In this document: piece by piece, positions 32,753 to 41,170 of the stretch | Layout: every line of letters starts with the position of its first letter | Position numbering within the stretch: position 1 is the stretch's first letter | Assembly (NCBI RefSeq): GCF_020532665.2 | Contig: NZ_JAIWPG020000007.1 | Location: 186,001-250,000 of the forward strand | DNA length: 64,000 bases | Reading direction: 5' to 3' | Source of the DNA: Lelliottia sp. WAP21 | GTDB lineage: Bacteria > Pseudomonadota > Gammaproteobacteria > Enterobacterales > Enterobacteriaceae | Notes under the pieces: generated by a model | What the model saw: the letters and a program-made list of their open reading frames with translations, nothing else | Databases searched by the model: none | What the model was told of the DNA's origin: nothing | Translations under genes and position numbers: made by a program

Positions 32753-33718
32753 TTAAAACGCGACGTCAACGATGAGCGTGTCGGTATAGGTTCCGGCGGG
32801 GGGCGTGGTCTGGTTCGTGAGGACTTTGGCAGTGTAGTTATAGGTGCGCAGCAAACCGTCCGTGCTCACCTGCGAGGAGGTGGCGCTGGACCAGCGTTCC
32901 GCCCCGCTGCTCCCCCAGCGATTACTGGTCGCCTCTTTAAAAATGTCATAACTCAGGCGGTTATTGCCGCTGGCCATATTGCGCACGTTATTGTTGGCGT
33001 AACTGCCATTGTTAATTCCTATGGTATAGGTGCTGCCCTTGGTGCAGGTTACGGAAATCGCCTGCGAGATCGTGGGGAAATTTTGCACCAGCGGCGCGCT
33101 GTTGAAGGCAACGTTTGGCGTGGTCATGGCGCTGCAGTCGTTGGTCACATTCATGTTCAGGGTAACACTGGTTGCCGCCGTACCGGTTTGTTGACCTGAA
33201 AGGCACAATCCCGCGACCCCCGTTGAACACACGCTGTAGTTAACACTGAAGTTCAGCACAACCTGATACGGCCCGGCGGTGACATTCTGCCCCGCAACGG
33301 TACGAAAATAGAGCGGGAGATTATATTGCTTACCACCGAGCAGGTTGAGCAATGTCGACCCGCTCCAGGTATAGGCTTTACTGATTTGCACCTCGCTGCT
33401 GTTGCTGCAGCTGGACGCACCACATAAACGTGTGGGGATCACATCGGTAATGGCGGCATTGTCGGTACGTTTCATGTTTGCCCGACTGTTCGCCGACACC
33501 GTGGCGGAGGAGTAAGTGAGCGTAACGGAATCGCTGGTTAATAAGTTCAGCACGGCGTCACAGCTTACCACCAGCGTCCCGGTGGTCTGGACTTCATTAC
33601 TCCCGCTTAACGCAAACGAGGTCACGCTGCCGAAAGAGGCATTAACCGTGCTGACCGTACAGGCCGCCCAGCTTCCGCTTGAGAACAGCAGCATCAGAAG
33701 CAGTAATGCGCGCGTCAT
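32753..33718 (-). CDS. Archaic pilus tip protein, two spore-coat-U domains (CsuE-like)
   Basis: A 321-residue secreted protein (start 33718 after GGGAGGGG, overlapping the usher stop as ATGA). It has a signal peptide (MTRALLLLMLLFSSGSWA). Two successive SCPU domains each contain Cys (ACTVSTVNASFGSVTSF ... ; NDCSAMTTPNVAFNSAP ...) and the second ends in the typical GTYTDTLIVDVAF. The two-domain architecture and last position in the operon match CsuE, the tip adhesin of archaic (Csu-type) chaperone-usher pili. In Acinetobacter such tips mediate adhesion to abiotic surfaces; whether that holds here is inference. Confidence 0.85.
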   Translation of the reverse strand: MTRALLLLMLLFSSGSWAACTVSTVNASFGSVTSFALSGSNEVQTTGTLVVSCDAVLNLLTSDSVTLTYSSATVSANSRANMKRTDNAAITDVIPTRLCGASSCSNSSEVQISKAYTWSGSTLLNLLGGKQYNLPLYFRTVAGQNVTAGPYQVVLNFSVNYSVCSTGVAGLCLSGQQTGTAATSVTLNMNVTNDCSAMTTPNVAFNSAPLVQNFPTISQAISVTCTKGSTYTIGINNGSYANNNVRNMASGNNRLSYDIFKEATSNRWGSSGAERWSSATSSQVSTDGLLRTYNYTAKVLTNQTTPPAGTYTDTLIVDVAF

Positions 33719-36099
33719 TGCCCCTCCCGACACACCAGTGGACCGTACGTTTGCAGTTTATGTTCAGGATTAGCCGCAATGGTCAGCGTGGCGTGACAAC
33801 GTTTTCCCTCTGGCGTGCGGATTTGTAATTCATTGACGTCTTTCAGATTTTCGAGCCAGGCAATGCCGTCATAGCCCACCACAGCGGTACTGCGAGACGC
33901 CCGGTTTACCTGGCTTCCCACCGGGACCGCCTCACCATTTTCATCATGCAGGATGACGCTGGCGACCCGTTCCTGTTCCATCGGGAAATCCACCAGATAA
34001 CCGCTGTGCCGGCGGATGGCCACGCGCCGCTCCGTCTCTTTGAGTCGGGTATCCGCCGGTAAATTCAGCGTGTTGATGCTGTAACTGGCCGGGTAATAAG
34101 CCGATACGCCGCTGATGAGCAGATAACCGTTGCGATTCGTCTTGCCGACCGGCTGGTTTTCATAATTAACGGGCACATCCGGGTGGCCGTCGGTGCTGAT
34201 CACCACAAACGCATCGTTAATTTTATTGGCGGCAAAGAGTTCATTATCCATCAGCACGATGGACCCCATGGCCTCACTCCACCAGGTCATCATGTCTTGC
34301 TCGCCATAGCCGCCGCCCTGCACCTCGATATTGCTGTTTCGCCAGCCGAGGGTCGCCTGCTGGTAATTCTTCGCCCGCGACTGATTAGCCCAGGCCATAT
34401 TCCAGCTAAATCCACCATCCGACGGCATAGAATGGTTGTAGTTCACACGCTGCGTACTGCCAGAATCCGGCGTATTTTCAACGGTCACGGCCGCGCTGTC
34501 CCTCTCGCCCAGAGGAATTTGCAGCGACATTGCTACCGTCCAGTCACCACGCTGTTGATCGCGGCTGGCAGCCAGATTGATACTGCTGCTTCCCCACAGA
34601 TTGCGGCTCCAGGAGACATTCAATAATTCGGTTTTCTGGCTGTCGAAACTCTCCACGCCAATCCACGCCGCGCCAATATTCCCGTAGTCACCCATGTTAA
34701 AGGTTAAAGAGTATTGATCGGTATTGCGGCTGAGGCTGGCGACAGGCTGATGGTCTTCGTCATACACGGTGGGCTGGTCGTAAAGTGCCAGGTTGCCATA
34801 TCCACGATCGCGACGAGAGTGTTGGGTGGCAAGGCTAAATTCGCTGGTGCTGTACTGATAGCCCCAGGTCGTCTGCCCCCCGTTGTCATCCCGCATCTTG
34901 CTGTGGGTGTACGCACTGTTGACCACACCGAAGCGCCCCAGTTTCACCACCGCCCCTGCACCGCCCAGAGCCAACTCTTCGGCGGCCTCCCCATGGCCTT
35001 CAAGCGTCAACCAGTCGGTTACGCCATAGCGGTAAGATCCACTTCCCGCCGCGGGACCATAGTCAAAATTCTTTATCCCATAGTTGCGGCGTAAGCTCCC
35101 GAGCGTCATGGCTCCGTCGCTTAGCCCTGCTTTGAGGAGATCGCTGGTCACGTAGAACGGCATGGTTGTACTGACCTGCCGGCCAAGGGCATCGGTCGTG
35201 ATCAGTACGGCATCACCTGCCCCGTTAATGTAGGGTAAATTGGTGAGGGTAAACGGCCCGGGTTGTAGCTGCGTGGACCCGGAACGATAGCCATTGATAA
35301 ACAGATCGACAGCGGTTGGCACTGCCGCTTCGCCGGAAAACTCGGGCAGAGGCCAAGTCACCAGATCCGGACGTAACGAGAAATCGCGTCCATAGCTGAT
35401 GCCGCCCATGCGCACGCTGGAGCTCCAGCTCAGGGAGTCGCTGATCACATCCCCGGCGCTCCAGGTTGTGGCATCTTCTTCATTGGTGATCATCAGGGTG
35501 GTGTCATAACGGACGTAGCCTTCCTGCTGCCCATTATCCCCGGCGAAATTTTGCCGGGCGTACCCCGTAGACGAGAGGGACCCCTTCTCATTGAAGTAGC
35601 GGAATTCATGCCACAACGAGGCCTGACCGCCAACATGTTCCGTGTGATTAGTATAAAAATCGTAGTTGAGCAGTGCACCGCGCCCATAATAGGGTTTGCT
35701 CTGGACGCTTTGTCCGCCAAAAGGCGTCACACGCGCGGCAATCCACTCGCGCGGCACGCTCAGGAGCAGACGTTGCGCCCCGCTGTCATATTCCACACGC
35801 ACCTGCGCCAGCCGGGAGAGATCGACCTCCCCGGTCGGCACATGTTCCGGCGGTATTCCTGCACGCAATAAATCGGCGCTTGAAACAAAGTAGGTGCCGT
35901 TACGCTGGGTAACCGGCACCACCTGTCCCGTATCGTAGTGGTTGATGATCAGCGCGAGCTGGAATACCGCCTCATCATTCAACGCCCGCGCGTCTGGCGG
36001 CGGCGGTAATGCGTCGTCACCGGACTCAGCCCAGGTCGAGGTACTGATGCAGAGCAGGATAGACATAATCGTTTTCAGTTGCCGGGTGCCGACTGCCAT
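33715..36099 (-). CDS. Archaic chaperone-usher pilus usher (CsuD-like)
   Basis: A 794-residue outer-membrane usher with a signal peptide (ending STWA). The N-terminal domain has QLALIINHYDTGQVVPVTQRN, and a large barrel follows (GFSWNMAWANQSRAKN, GGISYGRDFSLRPDLVTWPL). The C-terminal region has a Cys pair (GKRCHATLTI ... LVCREGQ). It is shorter than classical FimD ushers (about 850), as usual for the archaic sigma clade. It overlaps the chaperone gene by 25 bp and the tip gene by 4 bp. Confidence 0.92.
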   Translation of the reverse strand: MAVGTRQLKTIMSILLCISTSTWAESGDDALPPPPDARALNDEAVFQLALIINHYDTGQVVPVTQRNGTYFVSSADLLRAGIPPEHVPTGEVDLSRLAQVRVEYDSGAQRLLLSVPREWIAARVTPFGGQSVQSKPYYGRGALLNYDFYTNHTEHVGGQASLWHEFRYFNEKGSLSSTGYARQNFAGDNGQQEGYVRYDTTLMITNEEDATTWSAGDVISDSLSWSSSVRMGGISYGRDFSLRPDLVTWPLPEFSGEAAVPTAVDLFINGYRSGSTQLQPGPFTLTNLPYINGAGDAVLITTDALGRQVSTTMPFYVTSDLLKAGLSDGAMTLGSLRRNYGIKNFDYGPAAGSGSYRYGVTDWLTLEGHGEAAEELALGGAGAVVKLGRFGVVNSAYTHSKMRDDNGGQTTWGYQYSTSEFSLATQHSRRDRGYGNLALYDQPTVYDEDHQPVASLSRNTDQYSLTFNMGDYGNIGAAWIGVESFDSQKTELLNVSWSRNLWGSSSINLAASRDQQRGDWTVAMSLQIPLGERDSAAVTVENTPDSGSTQRVNYNHSMPSDGGFSWNMAWANQSRAKNYQQATLGWRNSNIEVQGGGYGEQDMMTWWSEAMGSIVLMDNELFAANKINDAFVVISTDGHPDVPVNYENQPVGKTNRNGYLLISGVSAYYPASYSINTLNLPADTRLKETERRVAIRRHSGYLVDFPMEQERVASVILHDENGEAVPVGSQVNRASRSTAVVGYDGIAWLENLKDVNELQIRTPEGKRCHATLTIAANPEHKLQTYGPLVCREGQ

Positions 36100-36815
36100 T
36101 GCGTATCCTTGGCATTAATTTGTGCACTCATCTGGCTCGGCTGGTTTATCCCGGCAGGCAGCGGCCAGCTGCGGGAGCTGCCCGGCAGCACATAGCCCAG
36201 TAAACCGTCGGCAATGGTTCTTCCATCCATCGTCACGTGGCTTAATCGGACGTGCACATCCCCCCGGTTACGCACCTGTACCGCGGGTTTACCGTTATCC
36301 CGGATGACTCGCCAGCTCAGGTTCCCGGGATCGACCAGTACGTGGTGTGCACCTTCTTTTATGGTCGGAATACCCTGTCCGTAAACAAAGAGAGGGATGG
36401 AATAACGCATTTGTAATTTCAGCCCCATTTGCGGCTGAGCGTTGTCCTGCGGCTGGGGGATTTCATCAACAATAATGCGATAGGCTTGTTCAACGCCCAG
36501 GGGAACGGTGCTTTGCTTAATAAGACGGATGAGCTGCTTTCCCCCTTTCGCAATGGTTACGATAGGCGGGCTGGCAACCACATCCTGCTGCGCGCTATAA
36601 CGCTCGTAGCCATCCTCCTGTTTCCAGCGCACGATACGAACCTGCATCGTGGGTGTGCTGTTGCCCTGATTCTGGATCCACAGTTCGGTGGCTTTGGTGT
36701 CGGCGGAAAGCCAGGGATCGATGGGCCAGAGTAATATTGTGGCGGCCGCGTTAATCCCCGGCGAACACAGTGCACATGCACTCAAAATCCCAATCCGAAA
36801 TAAGGATGCCTTCAT
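36075..36815 (-). CDS. Archaic pilus periplasmic chaperone (CsuC-like)
   Basis: A 246-residue periplasmic chaperone with a signal peptide (MKASLFRIGILSACALCSPG). The family features are LWIQNQGNSTPTMQVRIVRW, the YRIIVDEIP motif before the interdomain region and MRYSIPLFVYGQG. These are typical of the archaic/FGL-like chaperones rather than PapD. It serves the two spore-coat-U pilins encoded upstream. Confidence 0.9.
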   Translation of the reverse strand: MKASLFRIGILSACALCSPGINAAATILLWPIDPWLSADTKATELWIQNQGNSTPTMQVRIVRWKQEDGYERYSAQQDVVASPPIVTIAKGGKQLIRLIKQSTVPLGVEQAYRIIVDEIPQPQDNAQPQMGLKLQMRYSIPLFVYGQGIPTIKEGAHHVLVDPGNLSWRVIRDNGKPAVQVRNRGDVHVRLSHVTMDGRTIADGLLGYVLPGSSRSWPLPAGINQPSQMSAQINAKDTQWQSAPGN

Positions 36816-36831
36816 TACACTTCTCCCTGTT

Positions 36832-37380
36832 TCACCATGACAACGTCACAGTGAGTTGATCTGAATAGGTGCCTGCGGGGCTGAATCCCGTCAGAAGCGC
36901 CACCCCAAAGAGCGGTAGCGCAATATTGTTACTGTTGGTATAGGCCACCGGGATCGCCTGATTGACCCCTATTTCGCTGTTGGCCGCCAGCGAACTGTTG
37001 CTGTACAGCCGATAGGCCACCACATCCGTGCTGCTGGCCCGCTGCATCCTGCGAACCGACGAATAATGCTGGCCGCCGTCAATGCTCATGCTGAGCGCGA
37101 CGCCCGGTGTGCAGGCGATCGACAGCGCCCCGTTTGCCACAAACGCCGTACTCACCGGCGTTTTTTCAACCCCGGTATGTGTGCCAAAATTCAGCGTGCC
37201 TAACACGCCCCCCGTCCCTGCCGTCACCGAACACCCTGGTGTGATGGTGGCCGACACCTGAAACGACTGCGTTGTGACCGCAGCGGCAGGCGTAACGCTC
37301 AATAACACCGACATCAGGACTAAAAAAGGTTGCAGGAATCCCTCTGCGCCGGGGCGCAGACGCAGAGTAGTGGCCCTCAT
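36832..37380 (-). CDS. Spore-coat-U domain pilus subunit (minor, CsuA/CsuB-like)
   Basis: A 182-residue secreted SCPU-domain protein. A hydrophobic signal segment (LQPFLVLMSVLLSVTPAAA) is preceded by a longer-than-usual N-region, so an internal start is possible. The mature part has the Cys pair (TPGCSVTAG ... SIACTPG), GTLNFGTHTG and the C-terminal GTYSDQLTVTLSW. Second gene of the operon, probably a minor or adaptor pilin. Confidence 0.85.
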   Translation of the reverse strand: MRATTLRLRPGAEGFLQPFLVLMSVLLSVTPAAAVTTQSFQVSATITPGCSVTAGTGGVLGTLNFGTHTGVEKTPVSTAFVANGALSIACTPGVALSMSIDGGQHYSSVRRMQRASSTDVVAYRLYSNSSLAANSEIGVNQAIPVAYTNSNNIALPLFGVALLTGFSPAGTYSDQLTVTLSW

Positions 37381-37386
37381 TGTTGG

Positions 37387-37956
37387 CTAGTACGTTACGC
37401 TGACATTGATCGTATCGGTGTACGTACCCGGAACGACCGTCACGCTGTTACCGCCGCCGGTGATGCGCCCGTAAAGGGTATAGCTATCCACTCCACCCGC
37501 GGTTGACGCCACCGGGATAGCCGCATTGTTAGCAATCACGTTGTTGTAACCACTGTCGCTGAACAGGCTGTAGGCAACCCCTTGTGACGCATTTGCCGTG
37601 TTCACCAGATAACGCGCTGGCGTTCCCGGTGTCCCGACGACCGTGCCAGGCGCCGTGGCATTGGTGTTCCCCGTGATGGCGACCGTATAGCTTGCGGTCG
37701 TACATTGAATGGTGAAGGTGTTACCGCCACTGGCGCCGGTGAGCTGGGTGGTAAGCGTTGAGAAGGTCGCGGGATGGGTACCGAAATCCAGCGTACCGAA
37801 GTTAATTCCGTTCTGCGTTGGCGAACCGTTGATAAGGCAACCGTTGGTCAATGTCAGTGTGGCCCCAATCGTCCCGTTACTGGTGACGGCCAGTGCATTT
37901 TGTGCGCACATTGCCAGAATTCCGCCTGTACAAATCAGCAGGAGTTTTCTTTTCAT
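37387..37956 (-). CDS. Spore-coat-U domain major pilin (CsuA/B-like)
   Basis: A 189-residue secreted SCPU protein with a clear signal peptide (MKRKLLLICTGGILAMCAQN, cleavage after ALA). It has the domain hallmarks NGCLINGS, FGTLDFGTHPATFSTLTTQ, IQCT and the terminal PGTYTDTINVSVTY. First gene of the minus-strand operon, so probably the major pilin. Thr/Ala/Gly-rich, low in charged residues, as usual for pilins. AGGAG-like sequences precede the ATG. Confidence 0.88.
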   Translation of the reverse strand: MKRKLLLICTGGILAMCAQNALAVTSNGTIGATLTLTNGCLINGSPTQNGINFGTLDFGTHPATFSTLTTQLTGASGGNTFTIQCTTASYTVAITGNTNATAPGTVVGTPGTPARYLVNTANASQGVAYSLFSDSGYNNVIANNAAIPVASTAGGVDSYTLYGRITGGGNSVTVVPGTYTDTINVSVTY

Positions 37957-38201
37957 TTACAACCCTCCAGGAAATGAGACCGTTCGCTTTCGATATTTTA
38001 TTGAGTGCGCTCAATATGTTAGCCCCGCTTAACATTCCTCATGGGGGGTTACTGAGAATTTAGTTTATGGATAACAGTTCAACCACCTTTCACCTTTTCG
38101 CTACGACATTTGCCGTATTGACACACTATTTTATTTAAAATCAATTTGTTACATTTTTGTAAAATTTTTAAAACAGATTAAAGATGAGGATATATTCGCA
38201 A

Positions 38202-38223
38202 AAATGTGACTTGCGTCACAATA
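38202..38223 (+). promoter_or_regulatory. CRP site upstream of the dicarboxylate symporter
   Basis: TGTGACTTGCGTCACA (38205-38220) is a perfect TGTGA-N6-TCACA palindrome inside an AT-rich context. It lies 167 bp before the symporter start; catabolite control of a dicarboxylate carrier gene is expected. It could also act on the divergent pilus operon. Confidence 0.8.
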
Positions 38224-38314
38224 TATCGTTGTGTCATATGCAACAGAATCAATAAAAAATAAAAAAATGTTGTAAGTCGTCATGCTTTACTTCAATTTAT
38301 TCGCTGAATATATC

Positions 38315-38353
38315 GATGCGCTGAAATTAAAAAATCATATAACCCAGCGCATC
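38315..38353 (+). repeat. Inverted repeat in symporter leader
   Basis: GATGCGCTG (38315-38323) and CAGCGCATC (38345-38353) form a perfect 9-bp stem around an AT-rich 21-nt loop, ending 33 bp before the GTG start and about 20 bp before the AGAGGA ribosome-binding site. It may be an operator or a leader RNA hairpin. Confidence 0.5.
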
Positions 38354-38386
38354 TCTGCAAACATAAGCGCAAAGAGGATTTTTTAA

Positions 38387-39646
38387 GTGGCAAGTGCAAA
38401 CAGACTCACGCTGTTTATCGTGATATTCATGCTGGCGGGTATTCTTTCCGGGGCAGCCATCCACGAGTATGCGTCGGCTGATACGATCGCAACCTGGGCT
38501 GACAACATCACTCTCTTCACCGATATTTTCCTGCGTCTCATCAAAATGGTTATTGCGCCGCTTGTCTTCAGTACGCTGACCGTCGGCATTATGAAGCTGG
38601 GCGAGACCTCAACCATTGGACGCGTCGGCGGTAAAGCGATGGTGTGGTTCATCAGCTCCTCGGTGCTCTCTATTCTCGTTGGGTTGTTTATCGTCACCCT
38701 TGAGCAACCGGGTAGCGGCCTGAATCTGGCGATCCCACAGGCATCGGTTGATACCGGTCTGGCCGTGGGTGGGATGACGCTGAAAGGTTTCTTGTCGCAC
38801 ACCATTCCGACCAGTATCGCGGGGGCGATGGCGAATAACGAGATCCTGCAGATCGTGGTGTTCTCCATGTTCTTTGGTATTGGCGGCGCGTCGCTCGGTC
38901 AAAAATTCAATGCTCCGCTGGTTGCGGCTTTGGATGTTGTCTCTCACATTATGCTGAAGGTCACCGGTTACGTTATGTACGTGGCCCCGCTGGCCATCTT
39001 CGCGGCCATTTCATCGGTGATCGCCACGCAGGGTCTGGGCATTTTGCTGAACTACGCCTCCTTTATTGGCGGCTATTATGTGGCGATTTTCCTCACCTGC
39101 ATCGTGTTGCTGGCCGTGGGTTATATGGTGCTGAAAAAAGAGGTCTTTCGACTGCTCAGCATGTTGAAGGATCCGGTGCTTGTGGCATTTACCACCAGCA
39201 GTTCTGAAGCGGCCTATCCTAAAACGCTCGAGCAGCTGGAACGGTTTGGGTGCTCGCGCAATATCGCCTCTTTCGTTCTGCCAATTGGTTACTCTTTTAA
39301 CCTGGTGGGTTCGATGGTGTACTGCTCGTTCGCGTCGATGTTTATCGCTCAGGCGTACAATATTCATTTGAGTTTCTCTGAAGTGGCGATCCTGATGCTG
39401 ACCCTGATGCTGGCCTCAAAAGGGATTGCCGGGGTCCCTCGTTCGTCGCTGGTGGTGCTGGCGGCGACCATCCCGAGTTTCAATATTCCGGTGGCGGGTA
39501 TTTTGCTGCTGATGGGGATTGATCATTTCCTGGATATGGGGCGTTCAGCGATTAACGTGCTGGGGAATGGGATTGCGACTGCGATGCTGTCGCAGAATGA
39601 AGGAGCGCGAGAAGTGGAGTCGGGGTTGGTGGAACAGGAAGTTTAA
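38387..39646 (+). CDS. Dicarboxylate/amino acid:cation symporter (DAACS family)
   Basis: A 419-residue inner-membrane carrier of the DctA/GltP family. The start is GTG at 38387 with AGAGGA upstream. Family motifs are present: IKMVIAPLVFSTLTVGIM near residue 50, the serine-rich hairpin AFTTSSSEAAYPKTLEQ, GYSFNLVG in helix 7 and MLTLMLASKGIAGVPRSS in hairpin 2. It probably imports C4-dicarboxylates or acidic amino acids with protons or sodium; the substrate cannot be fixed. It is alone on the plus strand between the pilus operon and the repeat array, and is not part of the E. coli che region. Confidence 0.9.
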   Translation: MASANRLTLFIVIFMLAGILSGAAIHEYASADTIATWADNITLFTDIFLRLIKMVIAPLVFSTLTVGIMKLGETSTIGRVGGKAMVWFISSSVLSILVGLFIVTLEQPGSGLNLAIPQASVDTGLAVGGMTLKGFLSHTIPTSIAGAMANNEILQIVVFSMFFGIGGASLGQKFNAPLVAALDVVSHIMLKVTGYVMYVAPLAIFAAISSVIATQGLGILLNYASFIGGYYVAIFLTCIVLLAVGYMVLKKEVFRLLSMLKDPVLVAFTTSSSEAAYPKTLEQLERFGCSRNIASFVLPIGYSFNLVGSMVYCSFASMFIAQAYNIHLSFSEVAILMLTLMLASKGIAGVPRSSLVVLAATIPSFNIPVAGILLLMGIDHFLDMGRSAINVLGNGIATAMLSQNEGAREVESGLVEQEV

Positions 39647-39652
39647 TTTATT

Positions 39653-39682
39653 GGGTGGGGTTCTGGGATGGTTCGTTGGGGG
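39653..39682 (+). repeat. G-rich tract after symporter (possible G-quadruplex)
   Basis: Four G runs of three to five (39653-55, 39657-60, 39665-67, 39678-82) lie on one strand just past the symporter stop. The last loop is 10 nt, long for a G-quadruplex. A comparable G-rich leader with seven Gs in a row (40443-40449) precedes the second repeat unit. Confidence 0.4.
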
Positions 39683-39731
39683 TCATAGAGGTACCGTGGA
39701 AAGGTTTCATAGGGGTGTCGTGGAAAGGTTT

Positions 39732-40354
39732 CGTTCACTTCAAGTACCGTAGAACATAGTTCCCACGCAACCCGTGAACGAGATAAGGGGGCCACCGCGG
39801 CCCCCTTATCAATCCCCGTGGCCCCGCAATAAAATCGGTGCTTCGCACTGCGCTCACCTCCCGACCCGCTGCCTGCGGTCGGCTCAACTCGACATCCTGT
39901 CTCGATTCGCCTCTGGCCGCCATCCATGGCGTCCAGCCCTTGTCATCCGGTCTCCGGCTCGCCGATTTCAGCGGGGACACAACCCCCGTGCCCCGTTTCG
40001 ACAAAGTAAAACAAATTGATCTTAAATTACTTATCTTTTGGTCATGATTGATGGGTTTATCAGTCCCCCTTTCCCTTTCAGACAATAAAGAAGGTGGAGG
40101 AGTGGCTGGTCCGGCAGAAAATCGCCGAGACGTTTGCGACTGGCCGGGGCCACCCGCAGGGAGGCGGGTGGAGGATGCGAGTCACAGGGATGTGACAACG
40201 CATCCGACCCGAAAGCCAGGCGCAATAAGGCGAGGGAACCGCGAAGCGGCGATTTTCATCGCCGGGCACCGGGATTGTTAAGGGGGCGGCGACAGCCCCC
40301 TTAACACGTTCACCGCAGCAGACGAAACAATTAGCAGAAGGTTCATAGTGAACG
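39732..40354. repeat. Non-coding repeat unit, copy 1 (inverted dimer)
   Basis: A 623-bp unit bounded at both ends by mirror-image structures. The left end has CGTTCAC (39732-38) pairing with GTGAACG (39774-80), then after 1 nt a 12-bp hairpin at 39782-39810 with a GGGGG arm. The right end has an 11-bp hairpin at 40277-40305, 1 nt, then CGTTCAC (40307-13) pairing with GTGAACG (40348-54). Inside the right half are further perfect stems: CCACCCGC/GCGGGTGG, GGATGCG/CGCATCC enclosing GTCACA/TGTGAC, and CGGCGAT/ATCGCCG. Short open frames exist but overlap the stems and change frame between copies. The similarity to copy 2 extends outward to about 39715-40393. Confidence 0.85.
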
Positions 40355-40484
40355 GAACAAAGCCACTACAGCCAGAATATTCCGACCAGCCTTTTTAAAA
40401 CATTTACCATAGCGGGCGAAGGACGTTCGCGGTCGGTTTTTTGGGGGGGCGTGGTGGATTTGTGGGAGTGTCGTGGAAAGGTTT

Positions 40485-41107
40485 CGTTCACTTCAGGTAC
40501 CGTAGAACATAGTTCCCACGCAACCCGTGAACGAGATAAGGGGGCCACCGCGGCCCCCTTATCAATCCCCGCGGCCCCGCAATAAAATCGGTGCTTCGCA
40601 CTGCGCTCACCTCCCGACCCGCTGCCTGCGGTCGGCTCAACTCGACATCCTGTCTCGATTCGCCTCTGGCCGCCATCCATGGCGTCCAGCCCTTGTCATC
40701 CGGTCTCCGGCTCGCCGATTTCAGCGGGGACACAACCCCCGTGCCCCGTTCCGACAAAGTAAAACGCATTGATCTTAAATTACTTATCTTTTGGACATGA
40801 TTGATGGATTTATCAGTCCCCCTTTCCCTTTCAGACAATAAAGAAGGTGGAGGAGTGGCTGGTTCGGCAGAAAATCGCCGAGACGTTTGCGCCTGGCCGG
40901 GGCCACCCGCAGGGAGGCGGGTGGAGGATGCGAGTCACAGGGATGTGACAACGCATCCGACCCGAAAGCCAGGTGCAATAAGTCGAGGGAACCGCGAAGC
41001 GGCGATTTTCATCGCCGGGCGCCGGGATTGTTAAGGGGGCGGCGACAGCCCCCTTAACACGTTCACCGCAGCAGACGAAACAATTAGCAGAATGGCCTTA
41101 GTGAACG
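40485..41107. repeat. Non-coding repeat unit, copy 2 (inverted dimer)
   Basis: A near-identical copy of the unit at 39732-40354, displaced by exactly 753 bp, with only scattered base changes. The end hairpins are conserved, and shared flanks extend to about 40468-41146. The spacer between copies 1 and 2 (about 40394-40467) is unrelated to the sequence following copy 2, so the array is not one simple recent duplication of a longer block. Confidence 0.85.
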
Positions 41108-41170
41108 GAACAATGCCACTACAGCCTGAATATTCCGACCAGCCCACCACTATTCAAAAAAAACATAAAA

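Larger units (their letters stand above)
37957..38386. other. AT-rich control region between pilus operon and symporter
   Basis: A 430-bp divergent intergenic region, markedly AT-rich (long A/T runs at 38,120-38,190), containing the CRP site at 38202-38223 and a leader inverted repeat at 38315-38353. It must hold the promoters of both the archaic pilus operon (minus) and the symporter gene (plus). Confidence 0.7.

Noticed and set aside
39735..40838. 116-codon minus-strand frames in the repeat units (MSERERGTDK...)
   Set aside because: Low-complexity composition, frame antisense to the structured element, no family likeness.
40048..41034. 77-codon open frames repeated in copies 1 and 2 of the repeat (MMGLSVPLSLSDNKEGGG... 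and MMDLSVPLSLSDNKEGGG...)
   Set aside because: They overlap long hairpin stems, lack a convincing ribosome-binding site, and the frame is not kept in copy 3. Similar sequence in both copies follows from the DNA duplication.
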